Shown here in pieces: positions 1 through 11,983 of a stretch of 64,000 nucleotides of DNA. Made by a program: the position numbers and the translations under genes. Source of the stretch: Linanthus parryae. Taxonomy: Eukaryota; Streptophyta; Magnoliopsida; Ericales; Polemoniaceae. The notes beneath the pieces were generated by a model. That model did no database searches and was not told the origin of the DNA. It was given only the letters and a program-made list of their open reading frames with translations. Where the stretch lies: the NCBI GenBank assembly GCA_023055425.1, contig JALGPY010000002.1:135490427-135554426 (forward strand), in the 5' to 3' direction. Position 1 is the first letter of the stretch, and every line of letters begins with the position of its first letter.

Positions 1-2990
1 TCTTGTGACACCTCACCATTGTGAGGTGGCACTCTTCAGACACTCTTGGCTGTATATTTGTATTGCCGTAATTTGGAATAAAAAAAGGGGTTTGCAGGGA
101 GAAACACAACTAAGAACTCTTCCCCTTTCTTCTAGAACTCTCTCGGTTAGAACCCCTCATTTTATAGCTTCTGTGTTCCTGCTTTTGAAGGCAACAATAG
201 AGGCAAAGCTTGGGAAAAAAAATTCTCTTCTTCATCCCCTGAAATCTCCAACCGGTGTATGTCCATGTCAAAGAAACTCAGATCTCACATCTTCGCGACA
301 AGAAACATCAAGAATTGCAGCTTCGAATTAACCTCTCCGAACTTCCCGAACTCTGCCCTTCAGCCGTTTCGGGTATCTGAAACCTCCATTGGGTATGCGT
401 CTCACTCTCTCTCCGTCTCTCTCTCTCTGGAAACTCTGCAATTTTGTGGCTGCAGCAACACAAATTCTAATGAAACTGGTGATTGAGTGGTTTTGTTTTG
501 GTTTAATCTAGTACTGTTTTCTTGGAGAAGACATGTTAGGGCTAGTTTTGCTTACTAGCTTCAGTAATTGTTGATTACAAATGATTCTGGAAGTCCTCTT
601 TTGGAAGTGAAAGACCACATAAAGGAACTTCCATAAGCCTATGCTCAAAGTTGCAAAGACTTCATATGGGTATGTTGTGAAATTAATCATAAACATCAGC
701 TGAAAATGTTAAATGTGAAAGTAATAGCCTAAACAAATTAAAGACTAGTTTCTTTCAAGGATGTGTTACTAGCGGTGGGTATTCTTGAGGCTGTGATAAA
801 AGTTTTGGTAGAGCCAGTGATTCAACTACGACGATGCTTCGATCTTGACGTGGCAACGCCTAGGGAGTCTTGTCTCCTTTGTTCAGTTGCTGCCATGGGG
901 AGGTTACATATATATATATATGTGTGTGTGTGTGTGTATATATTTTTGGGTTCCTTCATAAATCTGAGCCTCCCCTACAAGCTCCAAGTACACTGAAAAT
1001 CTCTCCCTAATGGCATATACTCATGCACTTTGTTTGTCACATTCTGAGTTAGAATCATTAGGCTTGAATTAAAATGTATTTCATGTTCATGTAATTAGTT
1101 GTTTTCTCCTACATGAAATCCCCATGTGCCCAATTTCTGAAAACAGTACCAAAGGATTATGAGGTTGGAGTTTGTTGTGATGAAAAATTATGTAGAATGT
1201 GTCAGGGAATTGGACTTGATTATTGGGTACAGTTATTGTACTAAGTTTGAAGATAGGGTAACGCCCTTCCAACCACAGAGAGTGAATCTCTTGAAAATAT
1301 AAGTTCTAACCATAAGGTAAGTTGCTTGAAATGAAAACTAAATTAATCAGGTAATCTCCTTCTTGAACAAGGTCATTATTGATTATTTATGATGCCATGG
1401 GTTAGCATAATCTTTAAGTATGGTGATAGTATATTCAGAAGTACTTTACTTTCAAAAAAATTATTAAAGTTGAAAGCAGATAATTTTTTTTGTTAACGGA
1501 CGTTTGTAATATATTTAATCTAGCTATAAAAGTAAGATAGTAACACTCTGGCTTCCTAGAATGCTGTTAGAGGGTATTCTGATAGGTTCTATGATGAATA
1601 CAAAATCAATGGGAAACATTATTTGGATGGGTAGATATAAAATACATCTGGAAGGAACTATAAATTGGGTCTAGGGCATTGTTTGAACATGTCAAGTACA
1701 ATATGCAGTGAAGATAGTTCAAGTTACCTAACAAATAACATAATCTTTTATAAGAAAGTCCCCTAGATAGATTTAGACATTTGGTGGATTAAAATTTAAA
1801 GATATTCCGACTGCGACCTTTTGGGCTGATCTGATGATGTGGGTAATAAAATTAGTGTCTGGGGGTTATATGCATGTCTTACACGGATATTTGGACTCTC
1901 TGTTAGGTTATCTTTAAGTTATAGTTGGTTTAGTCAACTGCTTGGGGGTCACTCTGTAGTTTCAGCAAATTCAAGGGCTTATATGTACATAATTAAAATT
2001 TGGGAAATCAATTATTTTGGACTAATTTGTGACTCAATGGAATTAGAGACCAATAAACTGAGCGTCTGCAAAAGTTTTATGCCATAATAGTCTTCTCGAA
2101 CTACCCTGTTGGGACAATGAGCTCAACCAGGACTCTAATATTATGAACAAGGGTAAAACAGTAACTCTGTGACTTGAGAGTTCTTTGCGAAAGATTCTCA
2201 TAATGACATTCCAGGACTTAGGGTCAAGTTACGCTAAATTTGATCTTCCCGGAACCCTTGTTTGCTTCACCTGTCTAAGAAGGGTAAATTAGCAAATTCA
2301 CAATTCCCTCAATCATACACCCAAAACATGATGCATAACATGACTGCATGTCTCTATAACACATTTGTAACATTTAGAGACGGTTTGGGTTGAAATTAAC
2401 TAAAAGTAAACCGTGGGGGCTTACCTGCAGGGTCTTAAGTGCAACTAAGTGGAAGTTCATTATTCCAAACCTGAGTAAGTCTAGGAAGTATAGAGATCAT
2501 CTTAGTATATTGATAGACCCATGTGAGCGTAAGTGGAGGGTTCAGGCACAGTCAGTGACTGTACTAAAGAGACACAGTTATCATGGCAAGAGAGTATATT
2601 GTAATAGGTACTCAGTGTCACATAAGCATAATGCATTCTTCCTCACTTAGATGAAAAGTGTTAATAGCATATATATTTAAATTATGTAGTGGTTGCTGGA
2701 ATATGGAATTAGTTCCGCTGATCGGAGAACTAGGCTGTATATCAGGTGAGAACGTAAGAACCTGGGAATATAGTAAGCCACTTAGGAGTCCACGTCAAGA
2801 CACTACAAATCATACAAATAATAGAAGAAAGTTTTAGTTAAATTTCAGTTTCTTTAGTTTTTCCTTGTAACAAAACCAACAAGGTTTGACTCCTTGTTGG
2901 GGGGCAATTATGTTCCCTAACGGAGGGCACTCCCGTGAGTCTGGGGATCTTATGGTAGATTTCCCAACTCTGAGGGGTGGGGGTGTTACA
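1..2990 (+). repeat. LTR A copy 1 (5' truncated by window edge)
   Basis: This is the last 2,990 bp of the LTR, matching 3839-6828, so the window opens roughly 262 bp into it. It ends in GGGTGTTACA at 2990 directly before the primer-binding site. It contains a CT-rich tract near 400-430 and a TA/TG microsatellite. The hairpin-forming stretch CACCTCACCATTGTGAGGTG lies near the window start. Confidence 0.9.
907..945. repeat. (TA)n(TG)n microsatellite in LTR A copy 1
   Basis: Alternating TA then TG then TA dinucleotides. Length and composition differ from the equivalent tracts at 4739 and 8579, so this is a fast-changing marker that tells the three LTR copies apart. Confidence 0.9.
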
Positions 2991-2992
2991 AA

Positions 2993-3004
2993 TGGTATTA
3001 GAGC
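2993..3004 (+). other. Primer-binding site (tRNA-iMet type)
   Basis: TGGTATTAGAGC starts 2 nt after the LTR end. It differs by one base from TGGTATCAGAGC, the usual plant retrotransposon site complementary to the 3' end of initiator tRNA-Met. The last four bases double as the start of the first minisatellite unit. Confidence 0.8.
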
Positions 3005-3322
3005 ATTATAACTGTCTTCGGACGTCTGGGCCTTGGCTACAGACATGAGCATTATAAATGTCTTCGGACGTCTGGGCCGTGGCTACAAACATGGGCATTA
3101 TAACTGTCTTCGGACGTCTGGGCCGTGGCTACAGACATGAGCATTATAACTGTCTTCGGACGTCTGGGCCGTGGCTACAGACATGAACATTATAATTGTC
3201 TTCAGACGTTTGGGCCGTGGCTACAGACATGAGCATTATAACTGTCTTCGGACGCATGGGCCGTGGCTACAGACATTAGTACTATAATCGTCTTCGGACG
3301 TTTGGGTCGTGGCTACAGACAC
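3001..3322. repeat. 46 bp minisatellite, seven units
   Basis: Units begin at 3001, 3047, 3093, 3139, 3185, 3231 and 3277. The core reads GAGCATTATAACTG, then a TCTTCGGACGTCTGGG stretch and GGCTACAGACAT. Later units diverge. The same seven-unit block is present in internal region 2, so it predates the array. Confidence 0.92.
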
Positions 3323-3563
3323 ATGTATGGTTAATGGCCATCCTAGATATGATCTATATGAACTAATATCATGATTACGAACCAGAAGACTTGCTAACAG
3401 GTGGACAGAGAACACCAAGGACATGAAGACTAAAGGGACATTCGAAAATAGTAAATTGAGATTACGTCTGAAACTTAAGAGCAACTCACGGAAGTGGGGA
3501 AAACAAGTCGATGTTAGAAGAACTAAAGAATAGTACGAGATCTTCGGGGACGAAGATTCTTTT

Positions 3564-3571
3564 AAGGGGGG
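3564..3571 (+). other. Polypurine tract of array A
   Basis: AAGGGGGG lies 5 nt before the LTR start at 3577, following GGGGACGAAGATTCTTTT. This is the expected plus-strand primer position. Confidence 0.75.
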
Positions 3572-3576
3572 TAGAA

Positions 3577-4740
3577 TGTAACACCCGCAAATTTCATAGG
3601 AGGTTTAAAATAATATATTAAATTGTTAAGGTTAAACTGTGATTTTTTTTCAATTTTCGATACATTTCGGTTTCTCATAGAGAAGAGGTTGATGAATAAA
3701 GAGGGGTCAGTTGAAAATACTATAACCTATGGGTAGGCTTTGTATTTTTACAAAAGAAAATAAATTAAATCAAAAGCTGCCCTTAAGATATCTAATATTA
3801 CATTTAAACCTCCTATGAGTTGTCAAAATTTTAAACCATTTTGTGACACCTCACCATTGTGAGGTGGCACTCTTCAGACACTCATGGCTGTATATTTGTA
3901 TTGTCGTAATTTGGAATAAAAAAAGGGGTTTGCAGGGAGAAACACAACTAAGAACTCTTCCCCTTTCTTCTAGAACTCTCTCGATTAGAACCCCTCATTT
4001 TATAGCTTCTGTGTTCCTGCTTTTGAGGGCAACAATAGAGGCAAAGCTTGGGAAAAAAATTCTCTTCTTCATCCCCAGAAATCTCCAACCGGTGTATGTC
4101 CATGTCAAAGAAACTCAGATCTCACATCTTCGCGACAAGAAACATCAAGAATTGCAGCTTCGAATTAACCTCTCCGAACTTCCCGAACTCTGCCCTTCAG
4201 CCGTTTCGGGTATCTGCAACCTCCATTGGGTATGCGTCTCACTCTCTCTCCGTCTCTCTCTGGAAACTCTGCAATTTTGTGGCTGCAACAACACAAATTC
4301 TAATGAAACTGGTGATTGAGTGGTTTTGTTTTGGTTTAATATAGTATTGTTTTCTTGGAGAATACATGTTAGGGCTAGTTTTGCTTACTAGCTTCAGTAA
4401 TTGTTGATTACAAATGATTCTAGAAGTCCTCTTTTGGAAGTGAAAGACCACATAAATGAACTTCCATAAGCCTCTGCTCAAAGTTGCAAAGACTTCATAT
4501 GGGTATGTTGTGAAATTAATCATAAACATCAGCTTAAAATGTTAAATGTTAAAGTAATAGCCTAAACAAATTAAAGACTAGTTTCTTTCAAGGATGTGTT
4601 ACTAGTGGTGGGTATTCTTGAGGCTGTGATAAAAGTTTTGGTAGAGCCAGTGATTCAACTACGACGATGCTTCGATCTTGACGTGGCAACGCCTAGGGAG
4701 TCTTGTCTCCTTTGTTCAGTTGCTGTCATGGGGAGGTTAC

Positions 4741-4784
<44 letters not shown>

Positions 4785-6828
4785 TTTTCGGTTCCTTCAT
4801 AAATCTGAGCCTCCCCTACAAGCTCCAAGAACACTGAAAATCTCTCCCTAATGGCATATACTCATGCACTTTGTTTGTCACATTCTGAGTTAGAATCATT
4901 AGGCTTGAATTAAAATGTATTTCATGTTCATGTAATTAGTTGTTTTCTCCTACATGAAATCCCCATGTGCCCAATTTCTGAAAACAGTACCAAAGGATTA
5001 TGAGGTTGGAGTTTGTTTTGATGAAAAATTATGTAGAATGTGTCAGGGAATTGGGCTTGATTATTGGGTACAGTTATTGTACTAAGTTTGAAGATAGGGT
5101 AACACCCTTCCAACCACAGAGAGTGAATCTCTTGAAAATATAAGTTCTAACCATAAGGTAAGTTGCTTGAAATGAAAACTAAATTAATCAGGTAATCTCC
5201 TTCTTGAACAAGGCCATTATTGATTATTTATGATGCTAATGGGATAGCATAATCTTTAAGTATGGTGATAGTATATTCAGAAGTACTTTACTTTCAAAAA
5301 AATTATTAAAGTTGAAAGCAGATAAAAATTGTTGTTAACGGACGTTTGTAATATATTTAATCTAGCTATAAAAGTAAGATAGTAACACTCTGGCTTCCTA
5401 GAATGCTGTTAGAGGGTATTCTGATAGGTTCTATGATGAATACAAAATCAATGGGAAACATTATTTGGATGGGTAGATATAAAGTACATCTGGAAGGAAC
5501 TATAAACTCTAGGGCATTGTTTGAACATGTCAAGTACAATATGCAGTGAAGATAGTTCAAGTTACCTAACAAATAACATAATCTTTTATAACAAAGTCCC
5601 CTAGATAGATTTAGACATTTGGTGGATTAAAATTTAAAGATATTCCGACTGCGACCTTTTGGGCTGATCTGATGATGTGGGTAATAAAATTAGTGTCTGG
5701 GGGTTATATGCATGTCTTACACGGATATTTGGACTCTCTGTTAGGTTATCTTTAAGTTATAGTTGGTTTAGTCAACTGCTTGGGGGTCACTCTGTAGTTT
5801 CAGCAAATTCAAGGGCTTATATGTACATAATTAAAATTTGGGAAATCAATTATTTTGGACTAATTTGTGACTCAATGGAATTAGAGACCAATAAACTGAG
5901 CGTCTGCAAAAGTTTTATGCCATAATAGTCTTCTCGAACTACCCTGTTGGGACAATGAGCTCAACCAGGACTCTAATATTATGAACAAGGGTAAAACAGT
6001 AACTCTGTGACTTGAGAGTTCTTTGCGAAAGATTCTCATAATGACATTCCAGGACTTAGGGTCAAGTTACGCTAAATTTGATCTTCCCGGAACCCTTGTT
6101 TGCTTCACCTGTCTAAGAAGGGTAAATTAGCAAATTCACAATTCCCTCAATCATACACCCAAAACATGATGCATAACATGACTGCATGTCTCTATAACAC
6201 ATTTGTAACATTTAGAGACGGTTTGGGTTGAAATTAACTAAAAGTAAACCGTGGGGGCTTACCTGCAGGGTCTTAAGTGCAACTAAGTGGAAGTTCATTA
6301 TTCCAAACCTGAGTAAGTCTAGGAAGTATAGAGATCATCTTAGTATATTGATAGACCCATGTGAGCGTAAGTGGAGGGTTCAGGCACAGTCAGTGACTGT
6401 ACTAAAGAGACACAGTTATCATGGCAAGAGAGTATATTGTAATAGGTACTCAGTGTCACATAAGCATAATGCATTCTTCCTCACTTAGATGAAAAGTGTT
6501 AATAGCATATATATTTAAATTATGTAGTGGTTGCTGGAATATGGAATTAGTTCCGCTGATTGGAGAACTAGGCTGTATATCAGGTGAGAACGTAAGAACC
6601 TGGGAATATAGTAAGCCACTTAGGAGTCTACGTCAAGACACTACAAATCATACAAATAATAGAAGAAAGTTTTAGTTAAATTTCAGTTTCTTTAGTTTTT
6701 CCTTGTAACAAAACCTACAAGGTTTGACTCCTTGTTGGGGGGCAATTATGTTCCCTAGCGGAGGGCACTCCCGTGAGTCTGGGGATCTTATGGTAGATTT
6801 CCCAACTCTGAGGGGTGGGGGTGTTACA
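3577..6828 (+). repeat. LTR A copy 2 (complete, 3,252 bp)
   Basis: The only complete LTR of this family flanked on both sides by internal sequence. It starts TGTAACACCC and ends GGGTGTTACA, a perfect 10 bp terminal inverted repeat. It is collinear with copies 1 and 3, with scattered substitutions and small indels. A region equivalent to 5780-5905 resembles part of the array B LTR, indicating distant common ancestry. Confidence 0.92.
4739..4785. repeat. (TA)n(TG)n microsatellite in LTR A copy 2
   Basis: Dinucleotide tract at the position equivalent to 907-945, with a longer TG block. Confidence 0.9.
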
Positions 6829-7414
6829 AATGGTATTAGAGCATTATAACTGTCTTCGGACGTCTGGGCCGTGGCTACAGACATGAGCATTATAAATGTC
6901 TTCGGACGTCTGGGCCGTGGCTACAAACATGGGCATTATAACTGTCTTCGGACGTCTGGGCCGTGGCTACAGACATGAGCATTATAACTGTCTTCGGACG
7001 TCTGGGCCGTGGCTACAGACATGAACATTATAATTGTCTTCAGACGTCTGGGCCGTGGCTACAGACATGAGCATTATAACTGTCTTCGGACGCATGGGCC
7101 GTGGCTACAGACATTAGTACTATAATCGTCTTCGGACGTTTGGGTCGTGGCTACAGACACATGTATGGTTAATGGCCATCCTAGATATGATCTATATGAA
7201 CTAATATCATGATTACGAACCAGAAGACTTGCTAACAGGTGGACAGAGAACACCAAGGACATGAAGACTAAAGGGACATTCGAAAATAGTAAATTGAGAT
7301 TACGTCTGAAACTTAAGAGCAACTCACGGAAGTGGGGAAAACAAGTCGATGTTAGAAGAACTAAAGAATAGTACGAGATCTTCGGGGACGAAGATTCTTT
7401 TAAGGGGGGTAGAA
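6829..7414 (+). mobile_element. Array A internal region 2 (non-coding)
   Basis: 586 bp, the same length and layout as 2991-3576: primer-binding site at 6831-6842, seven 46 bp units at 6839-7160, polypurine tract at 7402-7409. No coding content. Confidence 0.85.
6839..7160. repeat. 46 bp minisatellite, seven units (second copy)
   Basis: Same unit and copy number as 3001-3322, with a few base differences, again beginning inside the primer-binding site. Confidence 0.92.
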
Positions 7415-8580
7415 TGTAACACCCGCAAATTTCATAGGAGGTTTAAAATAATATATTAAATTGTTAAGGTTAAAATGTGATTTTTTTTCAATTTTCGATA
7501 CATTTCGGTTTCTCATAGAGAAGAGGTTGATGAATAAAGAGGGGTCAGTTGAAAATACTATAACCTATGGGTAGGCTTTGTATTTTTACAAAAGAAAAAT
7601 AAATTAAATCAAAAGCTGCCCTTAAGATATCTAATATTACATTTAAACCCCCTATGAGTTGTCAAAATTTTAAACCATCTTGTGACACCTCACCATTGTG
7701 AGGTGGCACTCTTCAGACACTCATGGCTGTATATTTGTATTGTCGTAATTTGGAATAAAAAAAGGGGTTTGCAGGGAGAAACACAACTAATAACTCTTCC
7801 CCTTTCTTCTAGAACTCTCTCGATTAGAACCCCTCATTTTATAGCTTCTGTGTTCCTGCTTTTGAGGGCAACAATAGAGGCAAAGCTTGGGAAAAAAAAT
7901 TCTCTTCTTCATCCCCTGAAATCTCCAACCGGTGTATGTCCATGTCAAAGAAACTCAGATCTCACATCTTCGCGACAAGAAACATCAAGAATTGCAGCTT
8001 CGAATTAACCTCTCCGAACTTCCCGAACTCTGCCCTTCAGCCGTTTCGGGTATCTGCAACCTCCATTGGGTATGCGTCTCACTCTCTCTCCGTCTCTCTC
8101 TGGAAACTCTGCAATTTTGTGGCTGCAACAACACAAATTCTAATGAAACTGGTGATTGAGTGGTTTTGTTTTGGTTTAATATAGTACTGTTTTCTTGGAG
8201 AATACATGTTAGGGCTAGTTTTGCTTACTAGCTTCAGTAATTGTTGATTACAAATGATTCTAGAAGTCCTCTTTTGGAAGTGAAAGACCACATAAAGGAA
8301 CTTCCATAAGCCTCTGCTCAAAGTTGCAAAGACTTCATATGGGTATGTTGTGAAATTAATCATAAACATCAGCTTAAAATGTTAAATGTTAAAGTAATAG
8401 CCTAAACAAATTAAAGACTAGTTTCTTTCAAGGATGTGTTACTAGTGGTTGGTATTCTTGAGGCTGTGATAAAAGTTTTGGTAGAGCCAGTAATTCAACT
8501 ACGACGATGCTTCGATCTTGACGTGGCAACGCCTAGGGAGTCTTGTCTCCTTTGTTCAGTTGCTGCCATGGGGAGGTTAC

Positions 8581-8616
<36 letters not shown>

Positions 8617-10662
8617 ATTTTTGGGTTCCTTCATAAATCTGAGCCTCCCCTACAAGCTCCAAGAACACTGAAAATCTCTCCCTAATGGCATATACTCATG
8701 CACTTTGATTGTCACATTCTGAGTTAGAATCATTAGGCTTGAATTAAAATGTATTTCATGTTCATGTAATTAGTTGTTTTCTCCTACATGAAATCCCCAT
8801 GTGCCCAATTTCTGAAAACAGTACCAAAGGATTATGAGGTTGGAGTTTGTTGTGATGAAAAATTATGTAGAATGTGTCAGGGAATTGGGCTTGATTATTG
8901 GGTACAGTTATTGTACTAAGTTTGAAGATAGGGTAACACCCTTCCAACCACAGAGAGTGAATCTCTTGAAAATATAAGTTCTAACCATAAGGTAAGTTGC
9001 TTGAAATGAAAACTAAATTAATCAGGTAATCTCCTTCTTGAACAAGGCCATTATTGATTATTTATGATGCTAATGGGTTAGCATAATCTTTAAGTATGGT
9101 GATAGTATATTCAGAAGTACTTTACTTTCAAAAAAATTATTAAAGTTGAAAGCAGATAAAAATTGTTGTTAACGGACGTTTGTAATATATTTAATCTAGC
9201 TATAAAAGTAAGATAGTAACACTCTGGCTTCCTAGAATGCTGTTAGAGGGTATTCTGATAGGTTCTATGATGAATACAAAATCAATGGGAAACATTATTT
9301 GGATGGGTAGATATAAAGTACATCTGGAAGGAACTATAAACTCTAGGGCATTGTTTGAACATGTCAAGTACAATATGCAGTGAAGATAGTTCAAGTTACC
9401 TAACAAATAACATAATCTTTTATAAGAAAGTCCCCTAGATAGATTTAGACATTTGGTGGATTAAAATTTAAAGATATTCCGACTGCGACCTTTTGGGCTG
9501 ATCTGATGATGTGGGTAATAAAATTAGTGTCTGGGGGTTATATGCATGTCTTACACGGATATTTGGACTCTCTGTTAGGTTATCTTTAAGTTATAGTTGG
9601 TTTAGTCAGTTGCTTGGGGGTCACTCTGTAGTTTCAGCAAATTCAAGGGCTTATATGTACATAATTAAAATTTGGGAAATCAATTATTTTGGACTAATTT
9701 GTGACTCAATGGAATTAGAGACCAATAAACTGAGCGTCTGCAAAAGTTTTATGCCATAATAGTCTTCTCGAACTACCCTGTTGGGACAATGAGCTCAACC
9801 AGGACTCTAATATTATGAACAAGGGTAAAACAGTAACTCTGTGACTTGAGAGTTCTTTGCGAAAGATTCTCATAATGACATTCCAGGACTTAGGGTCAAG
9901 TTACGCTAAATTTGATCTTCCCGGAACCCTTGTTTGCTTCACCTGTCTAAGAAGGGTAAATTAGCAAATTCACAATTCCCTCAATCATACACCCAAAACA
10001 TGATGCATAACATGACCGCATGTCTCTATAACACATTTGTAACATTTAGAGACGGTTTGGGTTGAAATTAACTAAAAGTAAACCGTGGGGGCTTACCTGC
10101 AGGGTCTTAAGTGCAACAAAGTGGAAGTTCATTATTCCAAACCTGAGTAAGTCTAGGAAGTATAGAGATCATCTTAGTATATTGATAGACCCATGTGAGC
10201 GTAAGTGGAGGGTTCAGGCACAGTCAGTGACTGTACTAAAGAGACACAGTTATCATGGCAAGAGAGTATATTGTAATAGGTACTCAGTGTCACATAAGAA
10301 TAATGCATTCTTCCTCACTTAGATGAAAAGTGTTAATAGCACATATATTTAAATTATGTAGTGGTTGCTGGAATATGGAATTAGTTCCGCTGATCGGAGA
10401 ACTAGGCTGTATATCAGGTGAGAACGTAAGAACCTGGGAATATAGTAAGCCACTTAGGAGTCTACGTCAAGACACTACAAATCATACAAATAATAGAAGA
10501 AAGTTTTAGTTAAATTTCAGTTTCTTTAGTTTTGCCTTGTAACAGAACCAACAAGGTTTGACTCCTTGCTGGGGTGCAATTATGTTCCCTAGCGGAGGGC
10601 ACTCCCGTGAGTCTGGGGATCTTATGGTAGATTTCCCAACTCTGAGGGGTGGGGGTGTTACA
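7415..10662 (+). repeat. LTR A copy 3 (3,248 bp), right end of array
   Basis: Starts TGTAACACCC and ends TGTTACA at 10662. The sequence that follows is not a primer-binding site but Helitron-end sequence, so this is the true right edge. The next bases, CTAAA (10663-10667), would be the target duplication; the left partner is outside the window. Confidence 0.9.
8579..8619. repeat. (TA)n(TG)n microsatellite in LTR A copy 3
   Basis: Third allele-like variant of the same dinucleotide tract, intermediate in length. Confidence 0.9.
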
Positions 10663-10737
10663 CTAAAGGCTGGGATCAATTCAATCCAATTGCTTAAAAG
10701 ACATTTTAAAGTCAACCGTTCTATTTTATAGTATAGA
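10663..10737 (-). mobile_element. Helitron 5' terminus (body displaced by LTR array A)
   Basis: Read on the minus strand this begins TCTATACTATAAAATAG, the TC-initiated 5' end expected of plant Helitrons. The junction lies between A and T, the Helitron target rule. The adjoining stretch with CTTAAAAGACATTTTAAAGT closely matches the 5' end of the Helitron ending at 42332, so both belong to one family. The rest of the element must lie left of the window, since array A is inserted 75 bp from this end. Confidence 0.7.
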
Positions 10738-10986
10738 TGTGATACTTGTTTACTGGGAAAAGATATGATCTCTTGGACTCATACATACTGATGTATGTGG
10801 ACCTAAGCACAAGTGCTAAAGATGGTTCTCAGTACTTCATCTCATTTACTAATTTAGTAGATCTGGATTTGGGTCTTATGAAGAAGAAATCGGAATCCTT
10901 TGAAAAGTTTAAGGAATTCAAGAGTGAAGTAGAGAACCAGCTTGGCAAAAGTATCAAAGCTCTACGATACGATCATGGAGGCGAGG
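10738..10986 (+). pseudogene. Ty1/copia integrase fragment, decayed
   Basis: The translated pieces match the copia integrase: CDTCLLGK (the CxxC of the zinc-binding domain) in one frame, a GLIHTDVCGP-like catalytic start in another, then TSAKDGSQYFISFT, KSESFEKFKEFK and LRYDHGGE in a third. Several frame changes and a missing stretch after the CxxC show it is dead. It begins at the Helitron junction and stops where a TGATAAC sequence starts, so it is a relic cut by two later insertions. Confidence 0.75.
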
Positions 10987-11355
10987 TGATAACTCTCTAT
11001 TAGAGTTATATTTCTTGCACGTTTTATATTGTTTTAAGTGATTCCCGGTATGATAATCTTAGTTTTATTCTATGATTACAGAGAAAACGTAGAATTTGAG
11101 CTTTGAGCACTAATTTGTTAATCCAAGTATTTCTCGCATTATTTTATGGATCTTTTTCACGTTTGATTGCACGGGTTGTGTTTTGTGTTGTTTTAGCAGA
11201 AAATGAAGCTTGAGAGATGAAGCGGAGAGGAGAGACAAGTTTGGGAGATTAATCGGGAGCTCAAACGATGAAGAAACGACGAAGAATTGGTGAAAAGACA
11301 TGGAGAGGGGTTAAAGTGTTGTTTAATGAAATTTGCATAAAGACACTATAACCCC
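10987..11355. other. Unresolved non-coding stretch, possible old LTR start
   Basis: It begins TGATAACTCTC exactly where the copia integrase reading stops, which suggests the 5' edge of an older LTR insertion later split by Tat element 1. No matching CA-type end or second LTR could be recognised. The last 5 bases, ACCCC, are the target duplication of element 1. Confidence 0.3.
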
Positions 11356-11617
11356 TGTAGATACTGCTTTCTGACATGACAGATCTTGGCCACGTGGCAG
11401 CCATCCAGCACACCATATTGTGCTCCACACACACTGGATCACCAGCCGAGCTGATCCATGTGGGGGCTGCGAGACAGAGCCCTCGCATACCACTGCACGG
11501 GACTTGTAGGGACTTGTGGTTTGGAGGCTAGAGTAAGCCCTGTCGCGTGCGAGCCAAGCCCGCACGCGACCTTTAGTAACTGTTTTGAGAGATTTATGGC
11601 ACGAGCTCCATAAACCC

Positions 11618-11642
11618 GGTCAATCCGGTCAAACCCGGTCAA
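11618..11642 (-). promoter_or_regulatory. Triple W-box-like cluster in LTR U3
   Basis: GGTCAA occurs at 11618, 11627 and 11637, giving three TTGACC cores on the minus strand spaced 9-10 bp, about 140 bp upstream of the TATA box. TTGAC[C/T] is the WRKY-binding W-box core. The cluster is kept in the other LTR of element 1 and in the LTR of element 2, suggesting a retained regulatory role; binding is not shown here. Confidence 0.5.
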
Positions 11643-11781
11643 CCTCGTAACGGTTCCGGTATTCGCGCACCACGTGCTCTAACGGTCCCTATATACTCGG
11701 ACGGACGTGCCGTTATGGTTAAGCTAATTAAGCCGCCATTAATGGGCGCATTAACCACACTACAACGGTCACGTTCTCCAG

Positions 11782-11790
11782 TATATATAG
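11782..11790 (+). promoter_or_regulatory. TATA box of LTR promoter, element 1
   Basis: TATATATAG in the middle of the LTR, with a CT-rich leader downstream. It would start the gag-pol genomic RNA. Conserved in the 3' LTR (one base changed just before it) and in element 2. Confidence 0.6.
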
Positions 11791-11983
11791 ATCGTCAACC
11801 TTTCCATACAAAGGAGAACACACTGCCATACGCGGAAGCTCTGCCAAACCTCTGTCTCTCTCTCAGACATTGCTACTGCCTTACTCTCTCCCTACACACA
11901 ACCCCACTCTTCCTGTGCGATCCTTGATCCACTACATACGGTGTACACGGAGGTCTCCCCGCCGGAATCTCTTGTGCACATTT

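Larger units (their letters stand above)
2991..3576 (+). mobile_element. Array A internal region 1 (non-coding)
   Basis: 586 bp between LTR copies 1 and 2. It consists of a primer-binding site, seven 46 bp minisatellite units, about 230 bp without recognisable coding content, and a polypurine tract abutting the next LTR. No gag, protease, RT or integrase signature is visible on either strand. Confidence 0.85.
1..10662 (+). mobile_element. LTR array A: tandem LTR-internal-LTR-internal-LTR, non-coding
   Basis: Three near-identical long LTR copies alternate with two 586 bp internal regions, with a period of about 3,838 bp. Copy boundaries are TGTAACACCC and its perfect inverted complement GGGTGTTACA. 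A primer-binding site follows each LTR end and a polypurine tract precedes each LTR start, as in an LTR retrotransposon. No reading frame resembling gag or pol exists in any copy; the short frames are not protein-like. The LTRs are more than five times longer than the internal region, as in large non-autonomous derivatives. The termini and the GGGGACGAAG stretch before the polypurine tract resemble Tekay/Del-type chromoviruses, which I infer as the mobilising partner. Unequal recombination between LTRs is the simplest origin of the array. The left end lies outside the window. Confidence 0.88.
11356..11980 (+). repeat. 5' LTR of Tat element 1
   Basis: Starts TGTAGATACTG, ends TTGTGCACA. U3 carries three GGTCAA boxes and a TATA box. 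The 3' copy is at 25892-26515. Confidence 0.95.

Noticed and set aside
1087..2650. Open frames of 60-90 codons repeated in each LTR A copy
   Set aside because: They recur only because the LTR recurs, have no domain or codon signature, and change with microsatellite and indel differences.
3001..3322. Regular repeats resembling a CRISPR array
   Set aside because: Units are contiguous 46 bp copies without unique spacers, in a plant retrotransposon.
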